NCBI GenBank assembly: GCA_021816895.1
Contig: JAKAWW010000001.1
Coordinates: 372,001 to 436,000, forward strand
Source of the DNA: Microcaldota archaeon
GTDB lineage: Archaea > Micrarchaeota > Micrarchaeia > Micrarchaeales > Micrarchaeaceae
Direction of reading: 5' to 3'
DNA length: 64,000 nt
The notes under the pieces were generated by a model. That model did not search any database. It had not been told where the DNA came from and saw only the letters and a list, made by a program, of their open reading frames with translations. Position numbers and translations under genes: made by a program. Numbering within the stretch: the first letter of the stretch is position 1; each line of letters starts with the position of its first letter. Below are positions 29,849 to 39,543 of the stretch, one piece after another.

Positions 29849-30646
29849 ATGACCAGCGACTATGTGCAGCTCATAAGGAGCATAAGGCCGAAGAAAAGCC
29901 TTGGCCAGAGCTTCTTGATAAACAGCGAGATAGCAAAGGCAGAGGCAGACTATGGCATAGGGAAGAACGTGCTAGAGATGGGCCCTGGCCTCGGAATACT
30001 CACGAGCGAGCTTTGCAAAGTGGCCAAAAATGTCGTTGCAATAGAAAAAGATAGCACGCTTTTTTCAATACTAGAAGCGCGCCTCAAATGTGGCAACGCC
30101 AAGCTCGTCAATGGCGACTTTTTTGAAATGGGCGACGCTTACGCAAAAAGTTGCGACATAATGGTTTCCAACATACCGTACAACCTGTCAAGCAAGGTCA
30201 TATCGTGGCTTGCCGGTCACAAGATGCCTGCCCTGCTGTGCATGCAGAAGGAATTCGTTGAGCATATGCTTGCAAAGCAAAATACAAGGAAATATTCGAA
30301 GCTGAGCGTTATGGCTGGGCTTACCTTTGAAATATACCAGATAATGGATGTAAAGGCAGGCAACTTCTACCCCAGGCCAAAGGTCGATTCAACAATAGTG
30401 TTCATGAAGCCAAAGTCCGCTGAAATATCAAGCAATGTCAGCATGGTTGTGGCAGCGCTGATGATGCACAAGAAGAAAACGCTGCGCAACGCAGTAATAG
30501 ATTCAAGGCACGCATTCGGCATAACCGACAGTGCTGCCCGCAAATTGGCAGATGCGCTGCCCGAAGCCGAAGAGCGTGTCTTCAAGCTGCCTCCAGATGC
30601 CCTGAAAGCGGTCGCCGCAAAGATAAGCAGCATGCTCAAGCGTTGA
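29849..30646 (+). CDS. rsmA: 16S rRNA dimethyladenosine transferase (RsmA/KsgA/Dim1)
   Basis: About 265 residues. Start region RPKKSLGQSFLINSEIA, SAM-binding VLEMGPGLGILTSELCK, acidic VVAIEKDSTLF, NGDFFEM, catalytic NIPYNLSSKVI, and MQKEFVEHMLAKQNTRKYSK followed by NFYPRPKVDSTIVFM. It dimethylates two adenines near the 3' end of 16S rRNA. ATG 29849 is chosen; TTG at 29840 is possible. Convergent with the MBL hydrolase. Confidence 0.93.
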   Translation: MTSDYVQLIRSIRPKKSLGQSFLINSEIAKAEADYGIGKNVLEMGPGLGILTSELCKVAKNVVAIEKDSTLFSILEARLKCGNAKLVNGDFFEMGDAYAKSCDIMVSNIPYNLSSKVISWLAGHKMPALLCMQKEFVEHMLAKQNTRKYSKLSVMAGLTFEIYQIMDVKAGNFYPRPKVDSTIVFMKPKSAEISSNVSMVVAALMMHKKKTLRNAVIDSRHAFGITDSAARKLADALPEAEERVFKLPPDALKAVAAKISSMLKR

Positions 30647-30652
30647 GTGCAA

Positions 30653-31315
30653 TTACTTGAATGCATACGTGGGCTCCTGCACCTCATTGAGCAAAAGCGC
30701 ATTCTTCACATTTTTACTGAATTTCTGCTCTGCAAGCGCGGAGCCGTCCTTGCCTAGAAGGTTCTTGTAGTGCATGGGTGCCACTTTCTTTGCGTCTATG
30801 GCGTTTGCCGCCTCGATTGCCTCGTCAGTATTCATTGTATATGTGCCGCCCATCGGCAATAGCGCTAGGTCTATGCCTTTGAGCTTTTTCATTTCTGGCA
30901 CAAAATCAGTATCGCCCGCATGGTATATTGTGCCATCGTCAACATCGAGCACATAGCCTACCCATTCGTTTGCCTTTGGATGGAATCCTAGCCTTTCCTT
31001 TACTGTGTTGTAAGCGGGCACCGCCTCTATGCTTATGCCGTTGAAGTTGTGCTTGAAGCCTGGCTTTGCAATCTTTACGTTCTTGCCTTCATTCATTGTC
31101 TGCGTGGATGTTATTATGAGCGTGTCTTCCTTTTTTATCTTCTCTATGTCCGGCTTGCTGAAGTGGTCGAAGTGCGCGTGCGTAACTAATATTAGATCGG
31201 CTTTGTTGCTGCTTGCAATGCGCTCCGAAACATTGAAAGGGTCTATGTATATGATAAAGCCGCCGCTCTTTATGTAGAAGCTCGCGTGTCCTATCCAATT
31301 GAGGTTTTCAAACAT
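30653..31315 (-). CDS. Metallo-beta-lactamase fold hydrolase (UPF0173 type)
   Basis: 220 residues from ATG 31315 (MFENLNWIGHASFYI), preceded by GGTGACAAA. Motifs: IYIDPF, ILVTHAHFDHFSKPDIEKI, NEWVGYVLDVDDGTIYHAGDTDF, PMGGTYTMN, PMHYK. This is the short UPF0173 metal-dependent hydrolase family common in archaea and bacteria, substrate unknown. Confidence 0.85.
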   Translation of the reverse strand: MFENLNWIGHASFYIKSGGFIIYIDPFNVSERIASSNKADLILVTHAHFDHFSKPDIEKIKKEDTLIITSTQTMNEGKNVKIAKPGFKHNFNGISIEAVPAYNTVKERLGFHPKANEWVGYVLDVDDGTIYHAGDTDFVPEMKKLKGIDLALLPMGGTYTMNTDEAIEAANAIDAKKVAPMHYKNLLGKDGSALAEQKFSKNVKNALLLNEVQEPTYAFK

Positions 31316-31451
31316 TTTGTCACCTACGCGCATATGTGTTAAACAGTGCTCGCATAAAACGTATTTATGCCTTTATGCTCTTTTTGTATACGGTGCTTCT
31401 TGTGCAAGCAAGCAATATGAATAAATATGTGTTTATGGTAAATAACAGCTG

Positions 31452-34400
31452 ATGACGATGCGCAGCAATCTGGTACTTGCTGCATTGGTTATGCTGTTTG
31501 CATTTGCTCAGCTCGGCTTTGCTAGCCCGCAGCAAAACAATGGCGCGCATACCTTAATACCAATGGTGGCATCATATTACTGCGCCGCAGACACGAGCAC
31601 ATACGGCGAGTGCCATAACATTGATTCGTATATGGCAACCACATATTATAACAACTATGCAGGTTCTGGGAGCTTTTCTGCAGTAACTTCAAAGCAAAGC
31701 GCTCTCCCCATTACTTCTAGGATATTGCAATCCAATGCAGGTTCTGGTCAATGGCTCGTAACATGTCCTTTAGCGCCAAACATGGTGAATACAACAGAAT
31801 ACTTTTCTTCAAGCTATAATTCGTTCATAGTGGGCAATAGGTGCCTTGCGAGTTCGCAGTCATTGCCTACCATTACCGCACTCTCAACTTCCACATATTG
31901 GTCTCTGCACTCTCTTGCCTCTACTTCTATAAATTTCAACATTTACAATATTGCGCAGGCTTTTGCAACTGCATTGGCATATTCTGGCCAAGCAGGAGTT
32001 CAGCAATCTAATTACAACATATCTAACGGCTATGATTCAAATTCATACATATATGATGGCGTGCCATCAAGCAACCAGTCAATGCTATGGACATGGAATG
32101 CAAGGTATGCAAACTTGTCTAAATTTGGTTCTGCAATAAAAGGCGGCGATTTCTACAACAGCAAATCATATAGCGGCCTGGAATACGAGGACGGACCGTT
32201 CAGTGCTGTAACAGATAACACTCTGTGGACGTGGTATTGCAAATATACATACAATTACCAATATAAATCTGATCTTACCCTACTGAACAACACCAATATA
32301 ACGATACCTGTATCAAATGTATACGTGCCATCTGGAAGTTACCTGCTCTATGATGGACAGTATAACTACCCTGTCCATTACTATAATACATATGTTTTGG
32401 GATTGGGTTTCCCTCCGGAAAACTGGAACTATCAAGGTACTGGGTACCTCCATTACACAGGATACTACAACGGCGGAGTAAGCGTATATACAGATACAAA
32501 TGAACCAAATACATATTTTGCTTCTTATTCCTGTAGTGTAAATATCTGTGTTGTTGAAGCAAACGCCACACAGCTTAATTATTCATATGTGCCGGCACTG
32601 CCATACTTACTTGATAATATTACCATGCCTGCCCTTTACAGTACAGTAAGCAGCAGCATGGAATACCTGAATCTCTCCTTTGACATGTATAGCACGCACA
32701 ACTACCTAGCACCGGCAAACTACCTTGATCCATTGCCGCTTTATACCGATTCCGCGTTCTTCGCGAACTATAGCGGCACGCTTACAAGCTTCAATTCAAG
32801 CGCAGCATCATTGAGCCCAAGCATCAAGAGCTTTGAGCCGTTGGGTAACCTGTTCCTCAGCTCACTTACAACAGAAACACTGTTAAGCATAAGCAGCATA
32901 TTCAATAACATACTCGATAGAGTAAAGCCTGCAGGCAATTATGCTTACCTAAATGTGCCCAGCCCCCAGTTCATCGCCGCATCGCCAAACGACTACATAT
33001 ATGTGATAAACTACACAAACACATGCGGATTCGCATGCTTTACTAGCAGCTCAAATGCATACCTATACACATTCAGGTTCATACCTACTGGCTATTACAA
33101 CCTTTCAAACGACCAACCAAATATCGTGCTGACATCGAACCCTCCAACATGGAGCACATGGAATGCCATTTGGGCCAGCTACTGGCAGAACGCTCTCAAG
33201 GAGCAATCAAGCAATCTCTACCTTGTAAATGTAACTGATCTTACCACTTCAAGTTCCACATGGTGGGGCTTTTATAACTATGGCGTAATACCGACAAGCG
33301 TGACTTCTGATTACTCTGACGATGTATTCTATGTAGGGGATTATGCATGGACCAATAGCAAGTTCTTCATAGGTGCGCTGTTCTCTAACGGTACAAAATC
33401 TGGAACAGGTGAAACCCAGCCAAGCGGTTTTACCCCATCTCAGGAATTTGCCGTTTCTCCGGGTGGCCAGGAGCTCTACCTCGCGAACGAGTACTATCCT
33501 GGCAGCATACTGCTCTATCAAAGCCCATCGTTTAGCTATCAGGGCGCAATCAACATGTCATATTCTAATTCAACATACAACATGAACATCACATCATATC
33601 TTGCACATGGCGGTCCTTTCGACAACAGTGCAGTAGCAAGCGCATATGCCAGTGCTCCTCCTGTGAATGATATGGCAGCATACCACCATCCGATAGACAT
33701 AATAGACCAGAAAGGGCTGCTTTACGTATTCGATCTGTGGAACTTTACTATAAATGGAATGCCTTCATCATTCCTAACCATGCGCGTCTTCTCTGCCAAT
33801 AATACCGAGCTGCCCATCAACGGGAAAAACTATACCACCATGTTTCCTGCAAACAGCGAAGCGATTAATACCGCCCAGGGCATACCCCCTTCAGCAGAAT
33901 GGCCGCCATACGGATGGGTTCTTTCGGCAAACATAAGCACAGGTAATGGTTATGTGTCATACTGTGCTGCAGGGTGCACATATACTCCGAATTCCAGATC
34001 CCTAGAAGGCACGCCTTATCCGCCAATAGGTCCATGGATCAGCGCAGGCGGCTCGTTCACTGTTAACCCAGAGGACCTAAGCCTATCTGCAAGCTTCAAT
34101 GGCACTTTCAACATGGTTGCACATATGAACAGCTGGAGCACCTCGAAAGTGTACGAGTGCATAGACCATAGCACAGGCCCGCGCCCCATTTGCCTGAAAT
34201 TCGGTTATGTGACACAGGTTACAGAGGGTCCACCACTCTATACAGAATTCCTGACCTTCCAGCCCAAAATAGAAAACTATACCCAATTATCAATGGGCGC
34301 ATATACCCCGTATTCGTGCTATATAAGCTCTAGCCAATATGCAAATGGCGCATGTGCATACAACTCAATTGTAGCGAAGACAATAAACAACATATGGCCG

Positions 34401-36368
34401 CCATTCCTTTCTGTGCCTAGCTCATTCAGGTATGTCGCTAGCGAGGGCTCGCCTGAAGCGTACCTCACGCTTACCAACACTCTTTCTGCTCTCTTCCCGC
34501 AGCAGACTTCAAGCTCATCCTCTGCAGCAAGCGCCAACCAGGAGGCAAGCAGCGGTTTGGGCTCAAACAGCGTTTCACCGGGCAGCATCGCAAGCGGAAG
34601 CTACAACCTTGGCAGCAATTTCTTCAAACAGCCAAACACATACATAAACAGCAACATCGGCGGCTATATACTAATCCCGTACAACTACAGCTATTATCTC
34701 TACCAAAACATACAGCAGACAAGCGCTGAATGGTTCGACGTAACAAACCAATCTATAGGCACGCCAAGCGACACAAATGACAATCCAGCTTCATGCAGGA
34801 GCATAGATTCTACATCAAATGTCCCATATTCGGGCTATACCGCAGCGCAGGTGCCTATACATGCCATAGCGCTTAACGAGACAATACAGGGCGGCCCAAC
34901 ATATCTTCAATATGTGGCTCAAAATCTCTATTATATACCAAATGAATCTGATGCCGGCGCCATAATGCTGCCTTACATAGATTACCACATGTCCACTAAC
35001 AGGAATTACGGCGAGGTATTCATAAACCAAACCGTAAACGTCTCATCTGGCGTGCTTTCGCCGCAGCTTGTCATAAATGCGAGCAGAAGCTACATCTATG
35101 AAGCCGTTTCACACAGGCAGTCCGCATTTGGTGGTAAAATATTCCCTGGCTACATGACTGAAACTGCGCTCAGCTCGCCTGCTCTTGGAGCAGACTGCGG
35201 CTCATCGTGCCCTTCGCCATACTATTATGCCCAAAACATTTTCAACGGCGGCAGCCGCTTCTCTTACGGCTCGTCAAGCTCTGCGAACTTTGCACAGCTT
35301 TTTGATGTGTACCAAAAGGCGGCATTCCTGAGCAGCATGATACTCAACATGTCCCATGATACAGGCATACTGGGCTACAACCGCTTGCTTTTCACATATG
35401 TAGACATGTTCAACAATACCATATACATGCCTCTCGATGTTGACTTTTCAAACATCACCACACTTTCAATGAACGTGACACCTATAGTAAGCACGTCTAA
35501 TTCAAACCAGACCCAAATTGATATAAACGGCACCCTTCTCTCCACTACACCATTCGGCATAGAGCCGGTGCAAAATGCCAAGGTATACATATACTATGAT
35601 GCAAACATAAACTACTACAACTCCACCACGCCGCAGTCTTTATTCAGCAGCGAAAATCTCAATGGCTATTTTACCCACGACCTGCAATGCGCCTTTGGTG
35701 TAGCAAACAATTGCACCTTGGCAAATCCGCTTGCCACGATAACGCAGCCTGGTAATGCAAACACGGGTGGCGCGAGCGGCCCATATGAAGCAGGTTACAT
35801 AGGCTATTCACCGCAGTTTAACTCTAGCGGGTCATGCCCTCCTGAACCAAAAAGTCTCCTTGCTACAGGCAGCGTTGCTTTCCAGTGCAACATCTACGGC
35901 TACAACGGCCTTCAAGCGGCAAGGTACAATACCACTTTGGGCTACTACCAATATTGCCTTCCTTATTTCGCCAACGGAACAGGAATGTTTACCTCGCAAC
36001 TCGGGCTCGCCAAAGTAGTAAGCACCAATTCCATAGGGGAATTTAATTCAATAATAACCGCTTGCGGCACAGAGGACACAAGGCTCATTGCGCAATATTA
36101 CGGCAACCCGCCGCCTGAGCCAATATATGTAAATCAGCCAAGTCTAAGCTTCTCAACGCCAGGAAGCGGCGGCACGAAGGGTAACGCCCTTGAATACAAC
36201 TATACAACCTCTCCGTCAATGCTCGTGGCAAACACGCAGATAGGCAATTTCATGCTTAGCATCGGCGACATAAACATAATCATTTTGCTTGCGCTTGAAG
36301 CAAGCATCGTCATGGCAGTTTTATATACAATGTTGCACAGGAAAGGAGCAAGGCCGCTCCGGTGGTAG
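31452..36368 (+). CDS. Giant secreted surface protein with C-terminal membrane anchor
   Basis: 1638 residues. Signal peptide at the start (SNLVLAALVMLFAFAQLGFA, then SPQQ); the body is rich in Ser, Tyr, Asn, Thr and Pro with dozens of N-x-S/T sequons and scattered Cys; no known domain was recognised. Near the C-terminus a membrane helix (INIIILLALEASIVMAVLYT) is followed by the short basic tail MLHRKGARPLRW. This suggests a cell-wall or adhesin protein anchored in the membrane. The TATA GAATAAATATGTG (about 31418-31430) is close to the ATG. A basic membrane protein is encoded 120 bases downstream on the same strand. Confidence 0.75.
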   Translation: MTMRSNLVLAALVMLFAFAQLGFASPQQNNGAHTLIPMVASYYCAADTSTYGECHNIDSYMATTYYNNYAGSGSFSAVTSKQSALPITSRILQSNAGSGQWLVTCPLAPNMVNTTEYFSSSYNSFIVGNRCLASSQSLPTITALSTSTYWSLHSLASTSINFNIYNIAQAFATALAYSGQAGVQQSNYNISNGYDSNSYIYDGVPSSNQSMLWTWNARYANLSKFGSAIKGGDFYNSKSYSGLEYEDGPFSAVTDNTLWTWYCKYTYNYQYKSDLTLLNNTNITIPVSNVYVPSGSYLLYDGQYNYPVHYYNTYVLGLGFPPENWNYQGTGYLHYTGYYNGGVSVYTDTNEPNTYFASYSCSVNICVVEANATQLNYSYVPALPYLLDNITMPALYSTVSSSMEYLNLSFDMYSTHNYLAPANYLDPLPLYTDSAFFANYSGTLTSFNSSAASLSPSIKSFEPLGNLFLSSLTTETLLSISSIFNNILDRVKPAGNYAYLNVPSPQFIAASPNDYIYVINYTNTCGFACFTSSSNAYLYTFRFIPTGYYNLSNDQPNIVLTSNPPTWSTWNAIWASYWQNALKEQSSNLYLVNVTDLTTSSSTWWGFYNYGVIPTSVTSDYSDDVFYVGDYAWTNSKFFIGALFSNGTKSGTGETQPSGFTPSQEFAVSPGGQELYLANEYYPGSILLYQSPSFSYQGAINMSYSNSTYNMNITSYLAHGGPFDNSAVASAYASAPPVNDMAAYHHPIDIIDQKGLLYVFDLWNFTINGMPSSFLTMRVFSANNTELPINGKNYTTMFPANSEAINTAQGIPPSAEWPPYGWVLSANISTGNGYVSYCAAGCTYTPNSRSLEGTPYPPIGPWISAGGSFTVNPEDLSLSASFNGTFNMVAHMNSWSTSKVYECIDHSTGPRPICLKFGYVTQVTEGPPLYTEFLTFQPKIENYTQLSMGAYTPYSCYISSSQYANGACAYNSIVAKTINNIWPPFLSVPSSFRYVASEGSPEAYLTLTNTLSALFPQQTSSSSSAASANQEASSGLGSNSVSPGSIASGSYNLGSNFFKQPNTYINSNIGGYILIPYNYSYYLYQNIQQTSAEWFDVTNQSIGTPSDTNDNPASCRSIDSTSNVPYSGYTAAQVPIHAIALNETIQGGPTYLQYVAQNLYYIPNESDAGAIMLPYIDYHMSTNRNYGEVFINQTVNVSSGVLSPQLVINASRSYIYEAVSHRQSAFGGKIFPGYMTETALSSPALGADCGSSCPSPYYYAQNIFNGGSRFSYGSSSSANFAQLFDVYQKAAFLSSMILNMSHDTGILGYNRLLFTYVDMFNNTIYMPLDVDFSNITTLSMNVTPIVSTSNSNQTQIDINGTLLSTTPFGIEPVQNAKVYIYYDANINYYNSTTPQSLFSSENLNGYFTHDLQCAFGVANNCTLANPLATITQPGNANTGGASGPYEAGYIGYSPQFNSSGSCPPEPKSLLATGSVAFQCNIYGYNGLQAARYNTTLGYYQYCLPYFANGTGMFTSQLGLAKVVSTNSIGEFNSIITACGTEDTRLIAQYYGNPPPEPIYVNQPSLSFSTPGSGGTKGNALEYNYTTSPSMLVANTQIGNFMLSIGDINIIILLALEASIVMAVLYTMLHRKGARPLRW

Positions 36369-36445
36369 CCCTACGTGTGTGTTAATGTCATGTGCGCTAA
36401 AAGCCGTTTGCCAGTGCGCAGCCTATTGTCGATAAGCGCTACCAA

Positions 36446-36461
36446 AAGCAATATATATTAA
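36446..36461 (+). promoter_or_regulatory. TATA promoter of the basic membrane protein gene
   Basis: AAAAGCAATATATATTAAA contains a clear TATA box 25-40 bases before the ATG at 36488. Confidence 0.5.
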
Positions 36462-36487
36462 AAAATGCATAGTTATACTGTGGGTCC

Positions 36488-37576
36488 ATGCTGGTAATAG
36501 TGCCTATAGTATTAAGCATAGGCGCGATATACGCATTCATACCAATAATAATCATAATCATACTTATCGCCGCTGCTGCAGGCCTAATGCGCGGTACTGA
36601 TATTTTCGCACTACTTGGCATAGGCACAATAATGGGCATGGCCAGCGGAGCAGGCAGAGGCGCGGGCAAAGGCCTTTCAGCAGGTAACAAATACAGAAGC
36701 ACACCTGGAAAAGCAATGTCTGGCACGTTATTTGGCACTTCCGGCAAGAGTGCCAAGGCAAAGGTTACTGATGAAAGGAGAGAGAGGGCAAAGCAGATGA
36801 TTCCTGATCTCGATGCAAAAATCAACAATCCGATGATGCCTCTCAATTCGCCATCAAACGGCAGCGTAAGGCTTTCAGTTTTCAACGGCAAAGGGGGCGC
36901 GCGCAAGCTCCGACAATACAACAAAGCAAAAAAAGTAATATCCACCGGGAAAGGCAACGTTGCAAAAGCCACTCGCCAGATAAAAAGGCTTTCAAAAGGG
37001 CAGGCAAAGCTCGACTCCAAAAATTGGAGAAACGAATGGAAAAATATCAAGCATAATGCAAGGGAAGAATCCAAGAAAAACTTTAAGGACCAATTTAAAA
37101 GCAGAAGTACAAAGACGCCATTTTTTGGCGATATATTCGCCCTTATGGCGGCTCCGGGCGCAATAAAGAAAGCAACCACCGAAGCCGCAAAGCAAAATGT
37201 CAATTTTGCCAATGCAAAAAAAGGGGGCTACAAAAAAGAGGAATGGCTTGAATTTAGGATGGAGAGGATGGAAGACAAGAAAACCAAAGCAATGAATGAC
37301 AAATCATATAAGTATTTCAACAAGAAGTTCAACCCGCGGGTATTTAGCTCAAACACCCCGTCTGGTGTGCGCCAGCTCAATGTGGAATTAAGGGCAGAAG
37401 CGCTTAGCCGCGGCGGCAGCAACCCTATGTCTGCGAGGGCCGACGAATTGGCAGAAAGGCTTTACAACAGGATGGGCGATGCAGCAAATATCGCCCGTCA
37501 GAAAAAAGACATCCAAAAGGAGATTTACTGGAGCAACTGGTCATCAATAGTGAAGAGACCAGTCAAGCACCCGTAG
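36488..37576 (+). CDS. Membrane protein with very basic cytoplasmic domain, unknown
   Basis: 362 residues. Two N-terminal helices (LVIVPIVLSIGAIYAFIPII... and DIFALLGIGTIMGMASGAG), a Gly/Lys-rich linker (GRGAGKGLSAGNKYRS), then about 290 residues dense in Lys and Arg without recognisable motif (KKVISTGKGNVAKATRQIKR, NWRNEWKNIKHNAREESKKN). The basic domain could bind nucleic acid or the acidic face of a partner. Its position after the giant surface protein suggests a joint complex; that is inference. Confidence 0.6.
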   Translation: MLVIVPIVLSIGAIYAFIPIIIIIILIAAAAGLMRGTDIFALLGIGTIMGMASGAGRGAGKGLSAGNKYRSTPGKAMSGTLFGTSGKSAKAKVTDERRERAKQMIPDLDAKINNPMMPLNSPSNGSVRLSVFNGKGGARKLRQYNKAKKVISTGKGNVAKATRQIKRLSKGQAKLDSKNWRNEWKNIKHNAREESKKNFKDQFKSRSTKTPFFGDIFALMAAPGAIKKATTEAAKQNVNFANAKKGGYKKEEWLEFRMERMEDKKTKAMNDKSYKYFNKKFNPRVFSSNTPSGVRQLNVELRAEALSRGGSNPMSARADELAERLYNRMGDAANIARQKKDIQKEIYWSNWSSIVKRPVKHP

Positions 37577-37591
37577 CCTTCTAGCCAATCC

Positions 37592-37618
37592 AATGCATGC
37601 ATTGATGCATGCATTTTT
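37592..37618. terminator. Bidirectional hairpin terminator
   Basis: AATGCATGCAT-TG-ATGCATGCATT is a perfect 11-bp inverted repeat followed by a T run, in the 41-bp gap between convergent genes (37576 and 37618). Confidence 0.7.
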
Positions 37619-38349
37619 CATTCGAACGCCATCTTGACCAGCTTGTTGCCTACTTCCTCTCCCGCTGTTATCTCCGGCATTATCATCCTGTGCGCTCCTG
37701 CCATTCCTAACTTGGGTATGCTGCCCTCGCTGCTTACCCTAGATACAATCTTTATCCTGGAATTGGCCGTCTTTGCAGTCATAGTTATAAGCGTGTTGCT
37801 TATGTCATTCTCATCGCATACTATTACGTTATCTGCGCTGTCTATGTTGGCGGCCTTGAATAGCTCCACGCTTCTTTCATCTCCTATTATTGGTATCATG
37901 CCTTTGCGATAGACATGTTCAAAATCGTGCTTTGACCTGCAAACTACGACCACCTGCTTGCCCCTACCTTTTAGTTCAGTGGCAGTTTCCATCGCAAAGC
38001 CATTGAATGGCACCACTATGGAATGGTGCTGCAGCTTCTTTATCCTTATGAGCATCCTGCGCTCCCTTATGTTGATCTTTGTTATGGCGCTGAAGAACGC
38101 GCTTGCAAAAACAACAGTAATAAGCGCAAATACTATCGTATCGAAAAATGCAGATGCGAGCACAAAGATGTTCTCGGCCACATTGAAGCTTACGATTGCA
38201 TAGCCTATCTCCAATGAGCCGAATATGTTCTCTATCAGTGCGGTCTGCAGTCTGACGCCTGCAAGCAGCGTGAGTATTATAGATAGTAAAAATAGCAGTG
38301 CCGCAATACCTAGCAGCTCATACCTGCTCCTGCGTGATGAAGCCATCAA
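37618..38349 (-). CDS. TrkA-N (RCK) domain membrane protein A
   Basis: 243 residues: two or three membrane helices (LLGIAALLFLLSIILTLLAG and FDTIVFALITVVFASAFFSA), then a Rossmann-type RCK_N domain. The first nucleotide-binding loop is eroded (IVVPFNGFAMETATEL for GxGxxG), while the rest (GDERSVELFKAANIDSADNV, KLGMAGAHRMIMPEITAGEE) is conserved. There is no TVGYG-type potassium selectivity filter. It overlaps protein B by four bases. Likely a regulatory or transport subunit in a three-gene RCK operon. Confidence 0.75.
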   Translation of the reverse strand: MMASSRRSRYELLGIAALLFLLSIILTLLAGVRLQTALIENIFGSLEIGYAIVSFNVAENIFVLASAFFDTIVFALITVVFASAFFSAITKINIRERRMLIRIKKLQHHSIVVPFNGFAMETATELKGRGKQVVVVCRSKHDFEHVYRKGMIPIIGDERSVELFKAANIDSADNVIVCDENDISNTLITMTAKTANSRIKIVSRVSSEGSIPKLGMAGAHRMIMPEITAGEEVGNKLVKMAFE

Positions 38350-39113
38350 GACACCTTTGCTAAAATAAAGTCGCCCATATCAAGTCCTGCTAGTACCTCA
38401 GGAACTATACACAGTTCTGCGCCAGCCCTATGCATCTTCGGTATGGTGGATTCTTCCTTTGCCTTGGCAGCAATGCGCAACTCTGGATAGAGATGATGGG
38501 CAGTCACTATGCCCAAAAGGTTTGTGTATTCATCGTCAGAAACGAAGACAGCGGCACGTGCAGTTTCCAGTTTTGCCTTTTTCAGCACTTCATCGCTTGT
38601 GAAGTCACCGGCTATGACCTTATATCCTATGTCAGAAAGCAGATCGACCTTATCCTGCGATTTCTCTATTATTATGAATTTGGCGCCTCGCTTTTGCATG
38701 TCTACGCATAGCCTTTCGGCAAGCTGCGAATATCCACAGAGCACAATATGCCCTCTTATGCTCCTCGCAGCTATGCTGCCCATCTTGGTGCGTATGTCTA
38801 TTGACATTAGTGCATTTATAAATGCGGCTATGACGAAACCCACAAGAACCGCTTTTGCGAGCCCGTCCATCACAAACACCGCTAAAGTGGAGTCAAACTG
38901 CGGTGCCGAAAGCGAGGAGAGATTCAAGCTGCTAGCGCCAGTTATCGTGCTGTAATCGAAAAGCGTGGAGAGCGTGAAGTACGCTGCTATGTACGTGTTT
39001 CCTGTAATTGTATAAAGGTAGTACACCGAAGCTGAAAGCACGATCATTACCGCTGCCACAACGAGTACAATGAGCCTCGTAGTGACCTCTTCTGATGGGC
39101 TGAGCATGGCCAT
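38346..39113 (-). CDS. TrkA-N (RCK) domain channel-like protein B without selectivity filter
   Basis: 255 residues: two helices flank a pore-like loop YFTLSTLFDYSTITGASS where a potassium channel would have TTVGYGD; then the RCK_N domain begins GHIVLCGYSQLAERLC with a modified glycine loop, FIIIEKSQDK, VIAGDFTSDEVLKKAKLETA. The fold suggests a two-helix channel whose filter has changed. Only four bases separate it from the soluble RCK gene upstream. Confidence 0.75.
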   Translation of the reverse strand: MAMLSPSEEVTTRLIVLVVAAVMIVLSASVYYLYTITGNTYIAAYFTLSTLFDYSTITGASSLNLSSLSAPQFDSTLAVFVMDGLAKAVLVGFVIAAFINALMSIDIRTKMGSIAARSIRGHIVLCGYSQLAERLCVDMQKRGAKFIIIEKSQDKVDLLSDIGYKVIAGDFTSDEVLKKAKLETARAAVFVSDDEYTNLLGIVTAHHLYPELRIAAKAKEESTIPKMHRAGAELCIVPEVLAGLDMGDFILAKVS

Positions 39114-39117
39114 GCTA

Positions 39118-39543
39118 TCATTTCAACAATTCATCTGCAATCTCCTTGCTTGCGGCTTTCTGCGGCATTACTACATAGTCTGCGCCGGCTTCTATGAGCT
39201 TGTTCCTTACAAATTCATCATTAGCCCTGGCAGCTATGAATATGTTCTTGTTGAGGTCCCTTGCGGTTAGCACCGTAAAGAGGTTTTTCGCGTCGTCGTC
39301 CAGCGCTATTGCTATCGCCTTTGCCTTTTCTATGCCTGCAAGCCTTAGGGTTCTAGAGCGCGTGGCGTCACCCTCTATGCAGTCATGGCCGTATTCTTTC
39401 ACCAATGTCGCAACCTTAGCATCGCTGTCTATCACTATAAATTTTACGTTGTGCTCTGCAAGCACATCGACAATCTTCTGGCCAAGGATGCCGAAGCCGC
39501 ATACAATCACATGGCCGCTCATGCCTTTCTCCTTCTCTTGCAT
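39118..39543 (-). CDS. Soluble TrkA-N (RCK) protein C
   Basis: 141 residues, one canonical RCK_N domain: GHVIVCGFGILGQKIVDVLA, FIVIDSDAKVA, CIEGDATRSRTLRLAGIEKA, ADYVVMPQKAASKEIADEL. The first residues MQEKEKG are identical to those of HemA at 40927 because both starts lie in the 158-bp duplicated segment. AAGGTG SD is in the 14-base gap after tRNA-Gln, so RNase Z cleavage of the tRNA would create the mRNA 5' end. It is first in the three-gene RCK operon. Confidence 0.85.
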   Translation of the reverse strand: MQEKEKGMSGHVIVCGFGILGQKIVDVLAEHNVKFIVIDSDAKVATLVKEYGHDCIEGDATRSRTLRLAGIEKAKAIAIALDDDAKNLFTVLTARDLNKNIFIAARANDEFVRNKLIEAGADYVVMPQKAASKEIADELLK

